From contig SGYO01000015.1 of the NCBI GenBank assembly GCA_004321745.1, positions 1 through 42,693 on the forward strand: DNA of 42,693 bases, read 5' to 3'. Origin of the DNA: a bacterium. GTDB lineage: Bacteria; Fidelibacterota; Marinisomatia; Marinisomatales; UBA1611. Numbering within the stretch: the first letter of the stretch is position 1; every line of letters begins with the position of its first letter. Positions 24,985 to 34,984 of this stretch are shown here, piece by piece. Under the pieces are notes generated by a model. It saw only the letters and a list, made by a program, of their open reading frames with translations, was not told the origin of the DNA and made no database searches. Made by a program: the position numbers and the translations under genes.

Positions 24985-26766
24985 TTATTTTAAATAAATC
25001 ATTTTTCTACTAAACAAAATAGGTAAGTATCCCTCAACCTCAGCATTTATTGTGAAGAAATAAACACCGGTTGAAAAACTCTCTGCATTCCAATCAAAAT
25101 TATACTTGCCGCTATTATAAAATTCTTTATCAGAGAAAGTGGTTTTTATACGGCCTGTCGCATCAGTCACATATAGAGATAATGTTGCATCTTGGAGTAA
25201 ATCAAAAGAAATGCGAGTAGTACTATTGAATGGATTTGGATAATTTTGATATAGAACAAAAAGCTCAGGTATTAAATCAGCATCCATTGCACTTATTTTA
25301 TCTATATTTTTAGATCCAAAAGTGTTTTTATCAGTTTTAATCCATTTTCCACCATCTGGAAAACGGTGATTGTTTAAATCATCTTTAGCGTAAACCTTGA
25401 ATAATTCTAAAGTATGAGTTTCATTATTTTCAACAAAATTATGCTCAATTAAAATATGACCAATGTCATCTGAAAAATTAATATTAAACGTAGAATCAAT
25501 ATATTGCAGCTCAAAGGAAGGATCAAAATCAAGAGCCCATATATCCTCACCATTTGCACTAATAATAAATTTATTTGATCCAGTGTAAGTACCAGCAACC
25601 TCTATGGAAAGACTATTTGACCCTGACTTCCAACTAATTTCATTTATCCAAATCTCTGAACTTTCTTTTGACATTTTTAAATTAGTTATATTTTTTGTTG
25701 GGATTATTTCGTTCTTTAAAGTTTTACTAATCTTTTCATCTTTTATTAATTCGATGTGATCTACTTCTTTATCATTAATTATTAGTTTAGCATAAGTCCA
25801 ATTTTCTGGAATACTTCTTTGAAAAACTTGATTTAATAAAATTTCTGAATTGTTAATTGCAATATGCTCATCAAAAAAAGATAGTTTCACATCATTTTGG
25901 TCTAACTCGCTATTATTTACAACTAATAGTTCAACTATAGCCTTATTACTTTGATTATCAGCACCCAATATGATAATAGGAGAAAGACTATTAATGACTT
26001 TTACATAATCTTGAAAAGAATCTTTTAAAATGAACCAATTATTTTTTGCGGTAGCAAAAATATTTTTTGTTTCAGATTTCCATTCTTCAGGAGTAAGTAG
26101 AAAATGATTTCTATATAATTGTTCATTATTTTGAAATTTTATCAAAACATCATCTTCGAAATAATATTTCTTTTCTGCTTCAAAAAGAAGAATAACATCA
26201 TTAATTGCATTCAAAGGGAAATTTTCAACCCAAAGGTCAATATCTATTACTTCCTCTGACATTAAGTTAATCAAGGCATCGACTGACTGCACGTTAATAC
26301 CTATGTTATCCAGAATGATTTCTTCTCTAATGATGGCCCTAAATAACTTCAGAGCAGTGTGCTCCAATTTGATTTTTTGTATATTCCCTTTTTTAATTGA
26401 TCCAAAAGAGGGTTTTAAATGGTCACTCTTATATCTATTATTATCAATATCTATTACTTCTACGTAATAAAAATATCGAATGCTATTTTTACAATTAATA
26501 TCAAGAAATCTATTGTTGCTAATCTCACCCGATGAAATATTAGCACTCAACTTAAAATCGTCTTTAAGTCCAGCTTTTCTAAACACATTGACTTCTTTGA
26601 TTTCTATTTCATCAGAAACAGACCAGTGTAATAGCAAAGTACCTATACCATCATATATATTAAGATCTATATGAGACACCTCTTCTAGAGCAGGCGAAAG
26701 TTTGTCTGACCACAATGCTCCTGCTAAAAATATAAAAAATATAATATTTTTGACTTTTTTAATCAT
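24985..26766 (-). CDS. Secreted protein with type IX-like C-terminal sorting tail
   Basis: A signal peptide (about residues 1-20, KNIIFFIFLAGALWS) is followed by a fibronectin/Ig-like stretch (about 30-120, with LLLHWSVSDEIEIKEVNVFRK), a helical middle region (about 130-240) and further beta domains. The C-terminus (about 505-593) has YQNYPNPFNSTTRISFDL and later FSTGVYFFTINA, the FlgD-like/type IX sorting tail seen in Marinimicrobia and Bacteroidota. The protein is therefore predicted to be exported across the outer membrane. It carries no recognisable catalytic motif. It is encoded downstream of the S8 protease and M14 peptidase genes on the same strand, 75 bases after the S8 stop, so it may belong to the same secretory set. 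Confidence 0.8.
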   Translation of the reverse strand: MIKKVKNIIFFIFLAGALWSDKLSPALEEVSHIDLNIYDGIGTLLLHWSVSDEIEIKEVNVFRKAGLKDDFKLSANISSGEISNNRFLDINCKNSIRYFYYVEVIDIDNNRYKSDHLKPSFGSIKKGNIQKIKLEHTALKLFRAIIREEIILDNIGINVQSVDALINLMSEEVIDIDLWVENFPLNAINDVILLFEAEKKYYFEDDVLIKFQNNEQLYRNHFLLTPEEWKSETKNIFATAKNNWFILKDSFQDYVKVINSLSPIIILGADNQSNKAIVELLVVNNSELDQNDVKLSFFDEHIAINNSEILLNQVFQRSIPENWTYAKLIINDKEVDHIELIKDEKISKTLKNEIIPTKNITNLKMSKESSEIWINEISWKSGSNSLSIEVAGTYTGSNKFIISANGEDIWALDFDPSFELQYIDSTFNINFSDDIGHILIEHNFVENNETHTLELFKVYAKDDLNNHRFPDGGKWIKTDKNTFGSKNIDKISAMDADLIPELFVLYQNYPNPFNSTTRISFDLLQDATLSLYVTDATGRIKTTFSDKEFYNSGKYNFDWNAESFSTGVYFFTINAEVEGYLPILFSRKMIYLK

Positions 26767-26841
26767 GAATATTTACACGTATAGACCTACAATTTCGATT
26801 ATAATTGAAGATATGGCAAGTATTTAATTTTTACGCCTAAT

Positions 26842-28494
26842 TTAATTAAGCAATGTTATTTTCTGTGTTCTATTACCACCTGGCCAGTCTATCTTGATAA
26901 AATAAACACCACTACTATTTCGACTGCCGTCCCATTTTACATCCATCCAATAAGCATTCGTAGTTTCTTTTTTCATTGTCTGAATCAATTGACCCTTAAC
27001 ATTAAAAATGGATAGAATTATGTTTGGTAAAATTGACTCGCTCTGAATTCTAATAGATGTAGTAGGATTAAATGGATTAGGGTATGCATCTAAAACTTTC
27101 AAGGCATATGGGATCATTTCTTCATTTTTTATTCCAGTAGTAAATTGATAATTAATAGCTGCCCATGTATTCAAAATACCGTAACCATACATGTTGTCCG
27201 GACTATTAGATAAAGAGGCAGTCATCATCATTGCTTCTCTTACCTGCATATTTGTCCATTCAGGATTAGCACTCAAAATCACTGCTGCTGCCCCAGCTGC
27301 TAAAGGAGCCGAAAAAGATGTTCCTGATGCTGTTCTATAAATATCTTCAGTATTTGACCTTATACAATATGTATTAACACCTAATGCACAAACCTCAGGC
27401 TTTATTCTACCATCGTACGTAGGCCCGCGGCTACTAAAGTTTGCTATAGTGCCATCTCTATTTACAGCTCCAACAGCGATAATAGAATCAGCATCTGCTG
27501 GTGTGCAAATATAATACCAAGGGTCATCTCCTTCATTCCCGGCAGAATTCACACACAAAACACCTAAACTAGATGCGATATCCACAGCAATTGAAGTAGC
27601 TGCTGTATTACCATCAAGATCATCGTAATCATACCAATCATAATAGCCTAAAGATGCACAGGTTACATCTGCGCCTAAAGCTTCTCCCCACTCTATTGCA
27701 GCGACATAATTATCAACCTCTTGATATATTTCATCTGCCATGACTTCTGTCTTGGCTAGCAAGTATTCAGATTTAAATGAAGGTCCTATCAAATTACCAG
27801 GATCATAGCCTGCCATTACACTTAGACATATAGTACCATGATCATCCTGATTATCTGTAATCTCTTGATCTGTTTCATTAGAAGTATTTACATCACCATT
27901 TATAAAATCATACTGAGCGATAAGATTTAAAGAATCATACGCATTATGACCCAATTCATATCCAGTATCAAGATACAAAACCCTAACACCCTGGCCAAAA
28001 TAACCAGCTATATGCGGAATACGGCAATTAATTTGTTCAATCTGGTCATAACTAGATCCGTATTCAATATCTCTACTTTGATCATTCCTATCTCCAATAG
28101 TTTGGATAGATTTTTTTTTCGTGTGCTGATAGACTGGTTCAATTTTTTTTACAAAAGGTAGCTTTTTAATTAAGTTAATTTTTTCTATATCAGCTATTAT
28201 AGAGACAGCATTAAGCCAACGGCTTTGATTTTTTATCTCTACCTCTAATCTTTTAACTTGATCTATGTAAGATTGGTTTATTAAGTAGTCATTTTTTGTT
28301 GGCCCAACAATACCATGTTTTAATCTTCTTTCAATAGAGGCACTATCAAGATCAACAATTCTTTTAAAATCTTTTTTATCAAAATAAACCCATACTCTAT
28401 ATAAATCACCTCTACGTCCAGCCTCAATGGTTTGTGGATTTATATCATTCGGATGTAATAATGATAAAAAAATAAAAAATAAAAATGCATTCAT
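26842..28494 (-). CDS. Secreted subtilisin-like S8 serine protease with type IX tail
   Basis: This is a 550-aa exported protease. A signal peptide covers about residues 1-25 and an inhibitor-like propeptide about 26-125. The catalytic triad is Asp176 (YLDTGY), His219 (DDHGT) and Ser393 (GTSFSAP), with the oxyanion Asn320 (SAGNEG). The C-terminus has DAYPNPFNPTTSIRI near 470 and GVYFIKIDW near 535, the FlgD-like sorting tail. It starts 3 bases after the M14 peptidase stop, so the two peptidases are cotranscribed and probably degrade extracellular protein together. Confidence 0.95.
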   Translation of the reverse strand: MNAFLFFIFLSLLHPNDINPQTIEAGRRGDLYRVWVYFDKKDFKRIVDLDSASIERRLKHGIVGPTKNDYLINQSYIDQVKRLEVEIKNQSRWLNAVSIIADIEKINLIKKLPFVKKIEPVYQHTKKKSIQTIGDRNDQSRDIEYGSSYDQIEQINCRIPHIAGYFGQGVRVLYLDTGYELGHNAYDSLNLIAQYDFINGDVNTSNETDQEITDNQDDHGTICLSVMAGYDPGNLIGPSFKSEYLLAKTEVMADEIYQEVDNYVAAIEWGEALGADVTCASLGYYDWYDYDDLDGNTAATSIAVDIASSLGVLCVNSAGNEGDDPWYYICTPADADSIIAVGAVNRDGTIANFSSRGPTYDGRIKPEVCALGVNTYCIRSNTEDIYRTASGTSFSAPLAAGAAAVILSANPEWTNMQVREAMMMTASLSNSPDNMYGYGILNTWAAINYQFTTGIKNEEMIPYALKVLDAYPNPFNPTTSIRIQSESILPNIILSIFNVKGQLIQTMKKETTNAYWMDVKWDGSRNSSGVYFIKIDWPGGNRTQKITLLN

Positions 28495-28497
28495 ATC

Positions 28498-30762
28498 TTA
28501 GTTTGATACTACGTTTATTATCATTAATAGGTCCAAAATATTTATCTCTCCATTATCATCTAAATCGCAGAAAGTAAGTTCATAATTGCTTGGTTCTTCA
28601 CCCCTTGATATCATATCTGCTAACCCAATTATATCAAAAATATTTACAGTACCATCTGATGTAAGGTCTCCAAGTAATCCCAATGAAAATCCATTTATAG
28701 AAAAATCGTCAAAAACAAAACCATCGCCTTCCACATATTGGTCTGAATCCTGAATGAAACGAAACGCTAAAGGCTTATTACCGTTTAATTGATTTAAATA
28801 GATTTTTTCCATGACCCAAGTATTCTGACTTCCATCATAACCGTATTGACCTAGTGGTTGTGCAGTTGCACCGTTTCCTTGAACAGTATAATTGCCCATC
28901 AAGCTCACCCAACCATTTTCATCTGTATAAGCTTGAAATCGAACAAAATCGTATCCATCTTCTATATCCCACAGCGCTAGGTAAGAAACAAAAGGATTTG
29001 CAATAAAACTAAAATCTAAATCTATTTCTATTGTGGCTGAGGAGGATGTCTCTGCAGTATAGTTACCATTTGGACTGTCTGTGAGTGCATACAAACCAAT
29101 TGATGGCTCATTAGTTAAACCCCAATCTCCATTAACAGACCATTGACCGATACCAGAATTAAAATCTTCTTGATAAAGTAAGGTCTGATTACCAATAAAA
29201 AATCTAAGTGTGTCTGTATACTTATAACTTTTTTCATCTTGAATAGAAATTTTAATTGAGGCCTCAGAAAAATAAGCTACCTGATCTGATACATTTAACT
29301 CAAAACTAATAGTATCTTTCTGCCAAGAACTTAATTCTTCAATTTCAACTAATTGGTTTTCAACATTAATTAGTTGAGACAAAGGCTCAATTTTTATAGA
29401 AACTGCCCCATTGGAAACAGTTAACCCCCTGTTTAAAATTTCAAGATTTACAGATACTACTGTCCCTGGCAATAAGTCATTTGAAAAATAATACGAACCC
29501 AAAACAAAATCACTTCCGGCTGTAAATGCAAAAACCTTATTAGGCTCAAATTGATTATCGCATAACTCTTCAACTTCACTCTCAGAAGGCCAAAATCCCT
29601 GAGATGACGATCCTACTTCTGGCGTGTATGTGATAATACCATTATTACCGTAAGTCCAATCTACCGCATCTCCATTTACTGTATATCCTATCGTTTCATA
29701 TCCTGTCCCAAAATTAAAATTATTAAGATCAGACATTTCTTGAGCTAATCCTCTGTAAATCATAAGGTCACCATAATCTGGGTAAGAGCCATCTCCAAAT
29801 GGATGAATATATACATTGCCAAAACTATGATAATGTAATACATTTTTAAAATTTCTATTTAAAATGAAGTCTTTAACGATTTCAATTTCTGGTTCTGAAA
29901 ATGCCGATTCTCCTCTATATATTGCGCTGCAAGGATCGGGACTAGACCCTGTGTCATTGGCACCCCAGCCGTAGCCATAATTTCGATTAAGGTCTACACC
30001 TCTTTGAGTACCTAAGCCACATCCAGTATCTCTTCTGTTTTTCCTATGCATTCCTCCACCATTAGGTTCTATCTGCTCGTTATAAATATAACCATCTGGA
30101 TTAACTACAGGGATAAACCAAAGTTCTCTTTCATTAATAAGATAATTTGCTTCAGAAGAATCTATATCGTAAGACTCAACAAGATTTTGAACAAAATAAA
30201 AAAGATTCATCATGCTAAGAGGCTCTCTAGAGTGAGTAAGTCCCGTGTATAAAACTTCAGGCTCATTTTCATCTTCATTAACATTATCAGAGAGTTTAAA
30301 AGCCCAAATATCATTACCTTCAAATGACTGTCCTAAAATAATTTTTTCTGAAATTATTTCAGGATACATATTTTTTAGTTCTTCATGTCTTTGGTTTAAT
30401 TCACTCCAAGTAAAGTTACCTAACATACTTCCTAATGGAAAATTTCGTTCATTCAAAACTGCAACATTTCTGTCCTTATAATATGAGGTTAAATCATCAA
30501 TTAAAACTTCAAACAATAAATCTAAATCCTCAAGAATTAACTTCTCTTGCTCAGATACAACCAAGTCTAAATATACGTCAGATCTCCTAACGCTGTGATC
30601 CAGAGCAATCCCAGAGTCTTGAATAGTTTTAATTATGGAAGGAGACGGATACCAAACTCTTATTGAGGAAAAAATTTCAGCTTTAGCGAATAAACAAAAA
30701 TTTAATATTACAAAAAATAAACTTCTGTTAATAAGACGCGTTAAGAATTTTCTTTTATCCAA
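28498..30762 (-). CDS. Secreted M14 zinc carboxypeptidase with dockerin-like C-terminus
   Basis: This is a metallocarboxypeptidase of the carboxypeptidase-T type. Zinc ligands are in THSREPL (His and Glu) and in VLHYHSFG (third His). NPDGYIYN and GVDLNRNYG are family motifs, and the catalytic Glu lies in YTPEVGSS. A beta-rich region follows (about 420-690). The C-terminus has two EF-hand-like dockerin repeats, GDLTSDGTVNIFDIIGLAD and CDLDDNGEINILDLLM, instead of a YPNPFN tail. The frame is open to ATG 30816 deep inside the citrate synthase gene, but TTG 30762 gives MDKRKFLTRLINRSLFFVIL, a good signal peptide, and is preferred; the overlap is then 22 bases. Confidence 0.92.
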   Translation of the reverse strand: MDKRKFLTRLINRSLFFVILNFCLFAKAEIFSSIRVWYPSPSIIKTIQDSGIALDHSVRRSDVYLDLVVSEQEKLILEDLDLLFEVLIDDLTSYYKDRNVAVLNERNFPLGSMLGNFTWSELNQRHEELKNMYPEIISEKIILGQSFEGNDIWAFKLSDNVNEDENEPEVLYTGLTHSREPLSMMNLFYFVQNLVESYDIDSSEANYLINERELWFIPVVNPDGYIYNEQIEPNGGGMHRKNRRDTGCGLGTQRGVDLNRNYGYGWGANDTGSSPDPCSAIYRGESAFSEPEIEIVKDFILNRNFKNVLHYHSFGNVYIHPFGDGSYPDYGDLMIYRGLAQEMSDLNNFNFGTGYETIGYTVNGDAVDWTYGNNGIITYTPEVGSSSQGFWPSESEVEELCDNQFEPNKVFAFTAGSDFVLGSYYFSNDLLPGTVVSVNLEILNRGLTVSNGAVSIKIEPLSQLINVENQLVEIEELSSWQKDTISFELNVSDQVAYFSEASIKISIQDEKSYKYTDTLRFFIGNQTLLYQEDFNSGIGQWSVNGDWGLTNEPSIGLYALTDSPNGNYTAETSSSATIEIDLDFSFIANPFVSYLALWDIEDGYDFVRFQAYTDENGWVSLMGNYTVQGNGATAQPLGQYGYDGSQNTWVMEKIYLNQLNGNKPLAFRFIQDSDQYVEGDGFVFDDFSINGFSLGLLGDLTSDGTVNIFDIIGLADMISRGEEPSNYELTFCDLDDNGEINILDLLMIINVVSN

Positions 30763-32012
30763 TCTGTAGTTACCGATTTGGGACGTGTTATAGGTATTCC
30801 AAGTGCTCTTTCCCAAACCATTTGAGCTATCATTCCCATACTTCTTGAAATACTAAACAAGACTGTATAAAAATTAAATTCTTTAAGCCCATAATGATAA
30901 AGAAGCGAACCAGACGCAGCGTCAACATTTGGCCATGGATTCTTTGCTTTACCTTGTTCAGTTAAAACTTTCGGAGCAATATCAAATAATGAGTTTACAA
31001 TATCAAATACATCATCATTTTTAATATAATCTCTACCAAAATTAATAAATGCGGTAAAACGAGGGTCTGGACAACGCAATACCGCATGCCCATACCCTGG
31101 AATGACTTGCCCTGATTTAAGCCTATCCCAACAAAAATCTTTAAGCTGCTCTTTTGAGGGTGCCCCACTAAAATGGTCATGGACATCAAGTACAAACTTT
31201 AAACACTCTTGATTTGCTAACCCATGAAGAGGGCCAGCTAATCCATTTAGCCCTGCGGAGACAGAATAAAAAGGGTCAGATAAGGCTGAAGCTACAGTAT
31301 GAGAAGCAAATGCACTTACATTTCCACCTTCATGGTCACAATGCAACATAAAATAAAGCTGCATTAGTTTATGAAAATCCTTTCCTTGATCGGACATACC
31401 CATCATATGAACAAAATTCCCAGACCAATCTAAACTGCTATCAGATTCAATTCTATCTCCTTTATTAAAACGCATTCGATAAATACCTGCGCCTAATTCA
31501 GGAAGCTTAGATATTAATTGGATTCCATCCTCTAAAATATATTTCCAGAACTCACTTTTATGCATGCCTTCATCATATTTTTTTCTAAAAATACTTTCAT
31601 TTTGCATTGCTAAAATCCCAAGATTAAACATGGTCATGGGATGGCTATCTTTTGGCATCTTTTCCAGCACAGACCATACATATTCGGGGACTTTCGAATG
31701 ACTGGAATACTGGGATTGCAAGTCAGTCAGCTCTTCTGAATTGGGAAGTCTTCCTGTAAGCAGCAAAAAGAATACCTCCTCAGGTAAAATATTTACGATG
31801 TCCAGTAATGGATATCCTCTTATTATTAAACCTTTATCTGCAGATACGGAAGAAGTGTCACAAACAAAAGCTTTGATTCCTCTTAACCCAGAATATGCTT
31901 GAGCAACAGATACCGTACTTATTTGAGTATCACCTTTTTCAGCTATGAGAGATTTTATGTCTTGCTGTGTCTCTGGTATTAATTTTTCTAATTTTTTTTT
32001 TAATAAGCTCAT
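30741..32012 (-). CDS. gltA: Citrate synthase, eukaryote-like form
   Basis: The enzyme condenses acetyl-CoA and oxaloacetate at the entry of the TCA cycle. Its active-site regions match the mitochondrial type: LHCDHEGGNVSAF, SAGLNGLAGPLHGLANQE, GYGHAVLRCPDPRFTAF and a final GITRPKS-like loop (here IPITRPKS). The catalytic His pair and Asp are all present. The length of 423 aa equals that of mature mitochondrial enzymes and differs from hexameric E. coli GltA in these motifs. An AGGAAA sequence precedes the ATG. It lies 19 bases after a DUF1015 gene and overlaps the M14 peptidase start. Confidence 0.96.
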   Translation of the reverse strand: MSLLKKKLEKLIPETQQDIKSLIAEKGDTQISTVSVAQAYSGLRGIKAFVCDTSSVSADKGLIIRGYPLLDIVNILPEEVFFLLLTGRLPNSEELTDLQSQYSSHSKVPEYVWSVLEKMPKDSHPMTMFNLGILAMQNESIFRKKYDEGMHKSEFWKYILEDGIQLISKLPELGAGIYRMRFNKGDRIESDSSLDWSGNFVHMMGMSDQGKDFHKLMQLYFMLHCDHEGGNVSAFASHTVASALSDPFYSVSAGLNGLAGPLHGLANQECLKFVLDVHDHFSGAPSKEQLKDFCWDRLKSGQVIPGYGHAVLRCPDPRFTAFINFGRDYIKNDDVFDIVNSLFDIAPKVLTEQGKAKNPWPNVDAASGSLLYHYGLKEFNFYTVLFSISRSMGMIAQMVWERALGIPITRPKSVTTDWIKENS

Positions 32013-32031
32013 ATATATTATTTCCTGTTTT

Positions 32032-33282
32032 TTAAAAACACCTTGTCACTAATCCAGAAAAAACTTTTGGAAAGAAAAATGTAGATTTTTGAGGCATAAC
32101 CTCGCCGTTCCCTGCAATGTTAAATACATCGTCGAGCGAGGGAGGATTTACAAAACAAACTATTTTATAATCTTCTGTTTTCAACATTTCTGAAGGTGGA
32201 TTGTTTCCCCTTAAATAAGATAAGTATTTCAAATCATCTTGATTATTTGTATCAATATCAAAAACATTTTTCAACAAAAAAGAGTGCAATATATTTGTAT
32301 CTAACTCTCTAAGCTCTTTACTCTTGTTAGGCATTTTACGCTCAAGACTATCCCAAGATTTAAAGTCCAAAACAAGACCAGTATTTGATGATTTATGAAA
32401 CAGACCAAGTGTGCATTTTTTACCAGCTTGATTCTTCATTTTCCCTAGTAATTGATCAACGCCATCACATTTTACATAAGTAAAATCTTTTATCAACTTC
32501 TCCTTTATGTCTTTAATTGAAATATCTTTTTCTTTAATCAATCGATGAGTTGGTAAGATTTCCATGCCTGGATTCTTACTATTAACTAATGTCACCATCA
32601 CTTTCTCTGAACCAGGAATGGAATTATTTTTTGCATATTTTAATGCTGTTTTATAACGATGATGTCCATCAGCAATCACTAATTTTTTATCTTTTAAAGC
32701 ACCGACAAATTGCCCTGTTAGGTTTTCATCTTTTACAGCCCAAATCTTATACTGAATTCCATCTAATTTAGTATCAATCACAGGCTTATCAGCCATGCTT
32801 TTGTGAATGTTCTCAAGTACCATATTTTCATCATCATAGATCATAAAAATTTGGCCTGAATTTGCAGATGTTGATTCCATTAATTTATAACGGTCATCAA
32901 GATGTTTATCTATCGTTTGCTCATGAGGCAGCACTTCATCTCCGAGTTCAGAAAGTGTCAGAGCACAAATACATCCAATTCTTTCTGCTAAATCCCCCTC
33001 AACTAAGAAAGATTGAGATAAAATATAAATTGCAGGCTGGCTTTCCTCAACCAAAACGCCACTACCAACCCACATATTTAAAGTATTAGCAGCTGAGGAG
33101 TATTTTTCATCTCCTGCTGCATTATTCAAATTAATCCGAATATAATTATGAGGTGAAGCATCATAGTATTGAATTTGCTCTTCTGGGGTGATCACATCAT
33201 ATGGAGGTACAATTACATTTTTTAAATCATCTATGATTTCATGGTTGTAACGCCAACCTTTAAATGCAGAAACTTTTGCCAT
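32032..33282 (-). CDS. DUF1015 domain-containing protein
   Basis: This 416-aa protein belongs to the DUF1015 family, recognised by VPPYDVITPEEQ (about 25-36), HEQTIDKHLDDR near 117-128 and the strongly conserved IADGHHRYKTAL near 205-216. The family is related to ParB/SerK-type nucleotide-dependent kinases, and some members are proposed to phosphorylate serine or other small substrates, but the role is not settled. It lies between the LicC-like nucleotidyltransferase (20-base gap) and citrate synthase (19 bases). It may be a metabolic kinase or a regulator. Confidence 0.9.
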   Translation of the reverse strand: MAKVSAFKGWRYNHEIIDDLKNVIVPPYDVITPEEQIQYYDASPHNYIRINLNNAAGDEKYSSAANTLNMWVGSGVLVEESQPAIYILSQSFLVEGDLAERIGCICALTLSELGDEVLPHEQTIDKHLDDRYKLMESTSANSGQIFMIYDDENMVLENIHKSMADKPVIDTKLDGIQYKIWAVKDENLTGQFVGALKDKKLVIADGHHRYKTALKYAKNNSIPGSEKVMVTLVNSKNPGMEILPTHRLIKEKDISIKDIKEKLIKDFTYVKCDGVDQLLGKMKNQAGKKCTLGLFHKSSNTGLVLDFKSWDSLERKMPNKSKELRELDTNILHSFLLKNVFDIDTNNQDDLKYLSYLRGNNPPSEMLKTEDYKIVCFVNPPSLDDVFNIAGNGEVMPQKSTFFFPKVFSGLVTRCF

Positions 33283-33302
33283 AATAAAAATTTAAATTTG
33301 TT

Positions 33303-34013
33303 TTAAAATAAACTTCTAGCTTCATTTAAGTCCTCTATAAAATCAATTTCGAGACAAGGAAGGTCAGAAACGTCGCTATAGTATACATCAACTTCTTTTA
33401 AAAGAGGTTCGATTCCAGCCTCAAAATAATCAGATTTTGCTCCTGCATCAATCAATTTGGTTAATGAATTAGAAAATAACACATTAAAACCTTTTGAAAG
33501 TTTAGCTACTCCTAAAAACTCACCTAAGCAGTGCTCCTCAATTAATTCTTTACCAATCGCTTTTATTTTTTGATTTGCACCCTCAATTACTTTAACCTCT
33601 TCTCTTCCACACTTTTTTATATCTACCGCTAAAACAGTTTCGTGCTTAGAATCATTAATCCTTGTAATGAGTTCTGGCGGATATATTACATCTGCATTCA
33701 TTAAGATATGATCTTCTAAAACTAATTTTCTACAACCAAGGTAGACCGAATATGCAGTATTGGTCTCAAAATAATGATTGTTGATAATGAATTCAAATGA
33801 CAATCCTGGAAAGTTCTCTGTAACATGTTTAATTAACATTTCACGATGATAGCCAACTATCATAGTAACCTCTTGAATTCCGATATTTTGAATTGCTTCA
33901 AGCTGATAGTTAATAATCGGCTTACCACCTACATCAAGGAGACACTTTGGGGTATTATATGTTTCAGGGTAAAGCCTTCTTGATACACCTGCAGCTAAAA
34001 TAAATGCTTTCAT
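33303..34013 (-). CDS. Sugar/choline-phosphate nucleotidyltransferase, LicC-like
   Basis: This soluble nucleotidyltransferase (236 aa) makes an activated CDP- or NDP-linked headgroup. The N-terminal nucleotide-binding signature is ILAAGVSRRLYPETYNTPKCLL, followed by GGKPIINYQLEAIQNIGI. Asn-Ala-Asp (LMNADVIY) marks the metal site and EIDFIEDL is near the C-terminus. The pattern fits the phosphocholine cytidylyltransferase/LicC branch, in which INNHYFETNTAYSV and the Cys-containing CLGEFLG stretch are typical. It belongs to a run of surface-glycan genes with two CDP-glycerol transferase-like proteins, so CDP-activated polyol or choline is a plausible product. Confidence 0.85.
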   Translation of the reverse strand: MKAFILAAGVSRRLYPETYNTPKCLLDVGGKPIINYQLEAIQNIGIQEVTMIVGYHREMLIKHVTENFPGLSFEFIINNHYFETNTAYSVYLGCRKLVLEDHILMNADVIYPPELITRINDSKHETVLAVDIKKCGREEVKVIEGANQKIKAIGKELIEEHCLGEFLGVAKLSKGFNVLFSNSLTKLIDAGAKSDYFEAGIEPLLKEVDVYYSDVSDLPCLEIDFIEDLNEARSLF

Positions 34014-34020
34014 AATTCCT

Positions 34021-34983
34021 CTATGATAATACTTTGATAATACTAGAATTTACATCAGCCTTAGTTATTGACCTTAGGCAACAAATATTTTTTCTACAAG
34101 GTTTACAACGATGACTTTTGTCAATTGAAATAGAATATTCACCAATTGGCCCAGTGACTATTGATCTATTTGCTCCAAAAAAAGAGATAGTTGGAACTCC
34201 AATGATGGATGAAATGTGGCCAAGTCCACTATCTGTGGCTAAAGCATATTTACACAATGAAATCAAAATCATACTTTCTCTTAAACTGTATTTACCACAC
34301 AAGGAAGTGATGCTTACATCATTATTATTTTTAATTATTTTCTCCGCTTCCTCCGATTCTTTATCTGAACCAAAAATCAAATAATTTTCATTTGATTCAT
34401 TAATCCATTCAGATATTTTTTCATGCGGTAAGGTCCTTGCAGCTGCAATACTAAATGGAAATAATGCAACGAAATCCTTTAATTCTAAATTTTTAACTTC
34501 ATTTTTACCCCAAAGTAATTCTTTATCAGTAAAAAAAATGAATTCCCCGTTGGAATCAAATTTTGTTCTATTTATCAATCGTAGATATTTTAAAGATCTA
34601 TGAACTTTTTTTAGAGGTAATTCAGGCTTATGAGTTAAAAATAGCCCTCTACCTTGAATATTAAACCCAATTCGCTTAATTGCTCCAGATAACCACATAA
34701 TTATGGAGCTTCTGAACGAGTCGGTTAAAGAATAAAATACATCAATATTTAAATTTCTTAATGAAAATCCAGTACTAAGTGTGTTGATGACTCCAATATT
34801 TTTACCCCTAGGGATTACAATTAAATCATCGATATCTGGGTGGTTAAGGTAGACCGAACTGACCCATTTTTTGCATAGTACAATGATTTTAGAGTCAGGA
34901 TGTTTTAATTTGATATTACTAATAAATGGCAAGGAGAGTGCTGCATCACCCACCCAATTTGGGCTATAGATTGCAATATTCAT
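34021..34983 (-). CDS. Glycosyltransferase family 9 (heptosyltransferase-like)
   Basis: This family-9 glycosyltransferase (320 aa) of the ADP-heptose:LPS heptosyltransferase type builds inner-core LPS on the cytoplasmic face. Visible marks are the N-terminal NWVGDAALSLPF, the C-terminal ATDSGLGHISSIIGVPTISFFG, and the Cys-rich ending CKPCRKNICCL found in many members. It begins one base after the stop of the first CDP-glycerol transferase gene. The presence of an LPS-type enzyme indicates a Gram-negative envelope. Acceptor and donor sugars cannot be told from sequence. Confidence 0.88.
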   Translation of the reverse strand: MNIAIYSPNWVGDAALSLPFISNIKLKHPDSKIIVLCKKWVSSVYLNHPDIDDLIVIPRGKNIGVINTLSTGFSLRNLNIDVFYSLTDSFRSSIIMWLSGAIKRIGFNIQGRGLFLTHKPELPLKKVHRSLKYLRLINRTKFDSNGEFIFFTDKELLWGKNEVKNLELKDFVALFPFSIAAARTLPHEKISEWINESNENYLIFGSDKESEEAEKIIKNNNDVSITSLCGKYSLRESMILISLCKYALATDSGLGHISSIIGVPTISFFGANRSIVTGPIGEYSISIDKSHRCKPCRKNICCLRSITKADVNSSIIKVLS

Positions 34984-34984
34984 T

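Noticed and set aside
30763-30816. Upstream extension of the M14 peptidase to ATG 30816
   Set aside because: It would add 18 residues encoded within the conserved citrate synthase end and would bury the signal peptide.
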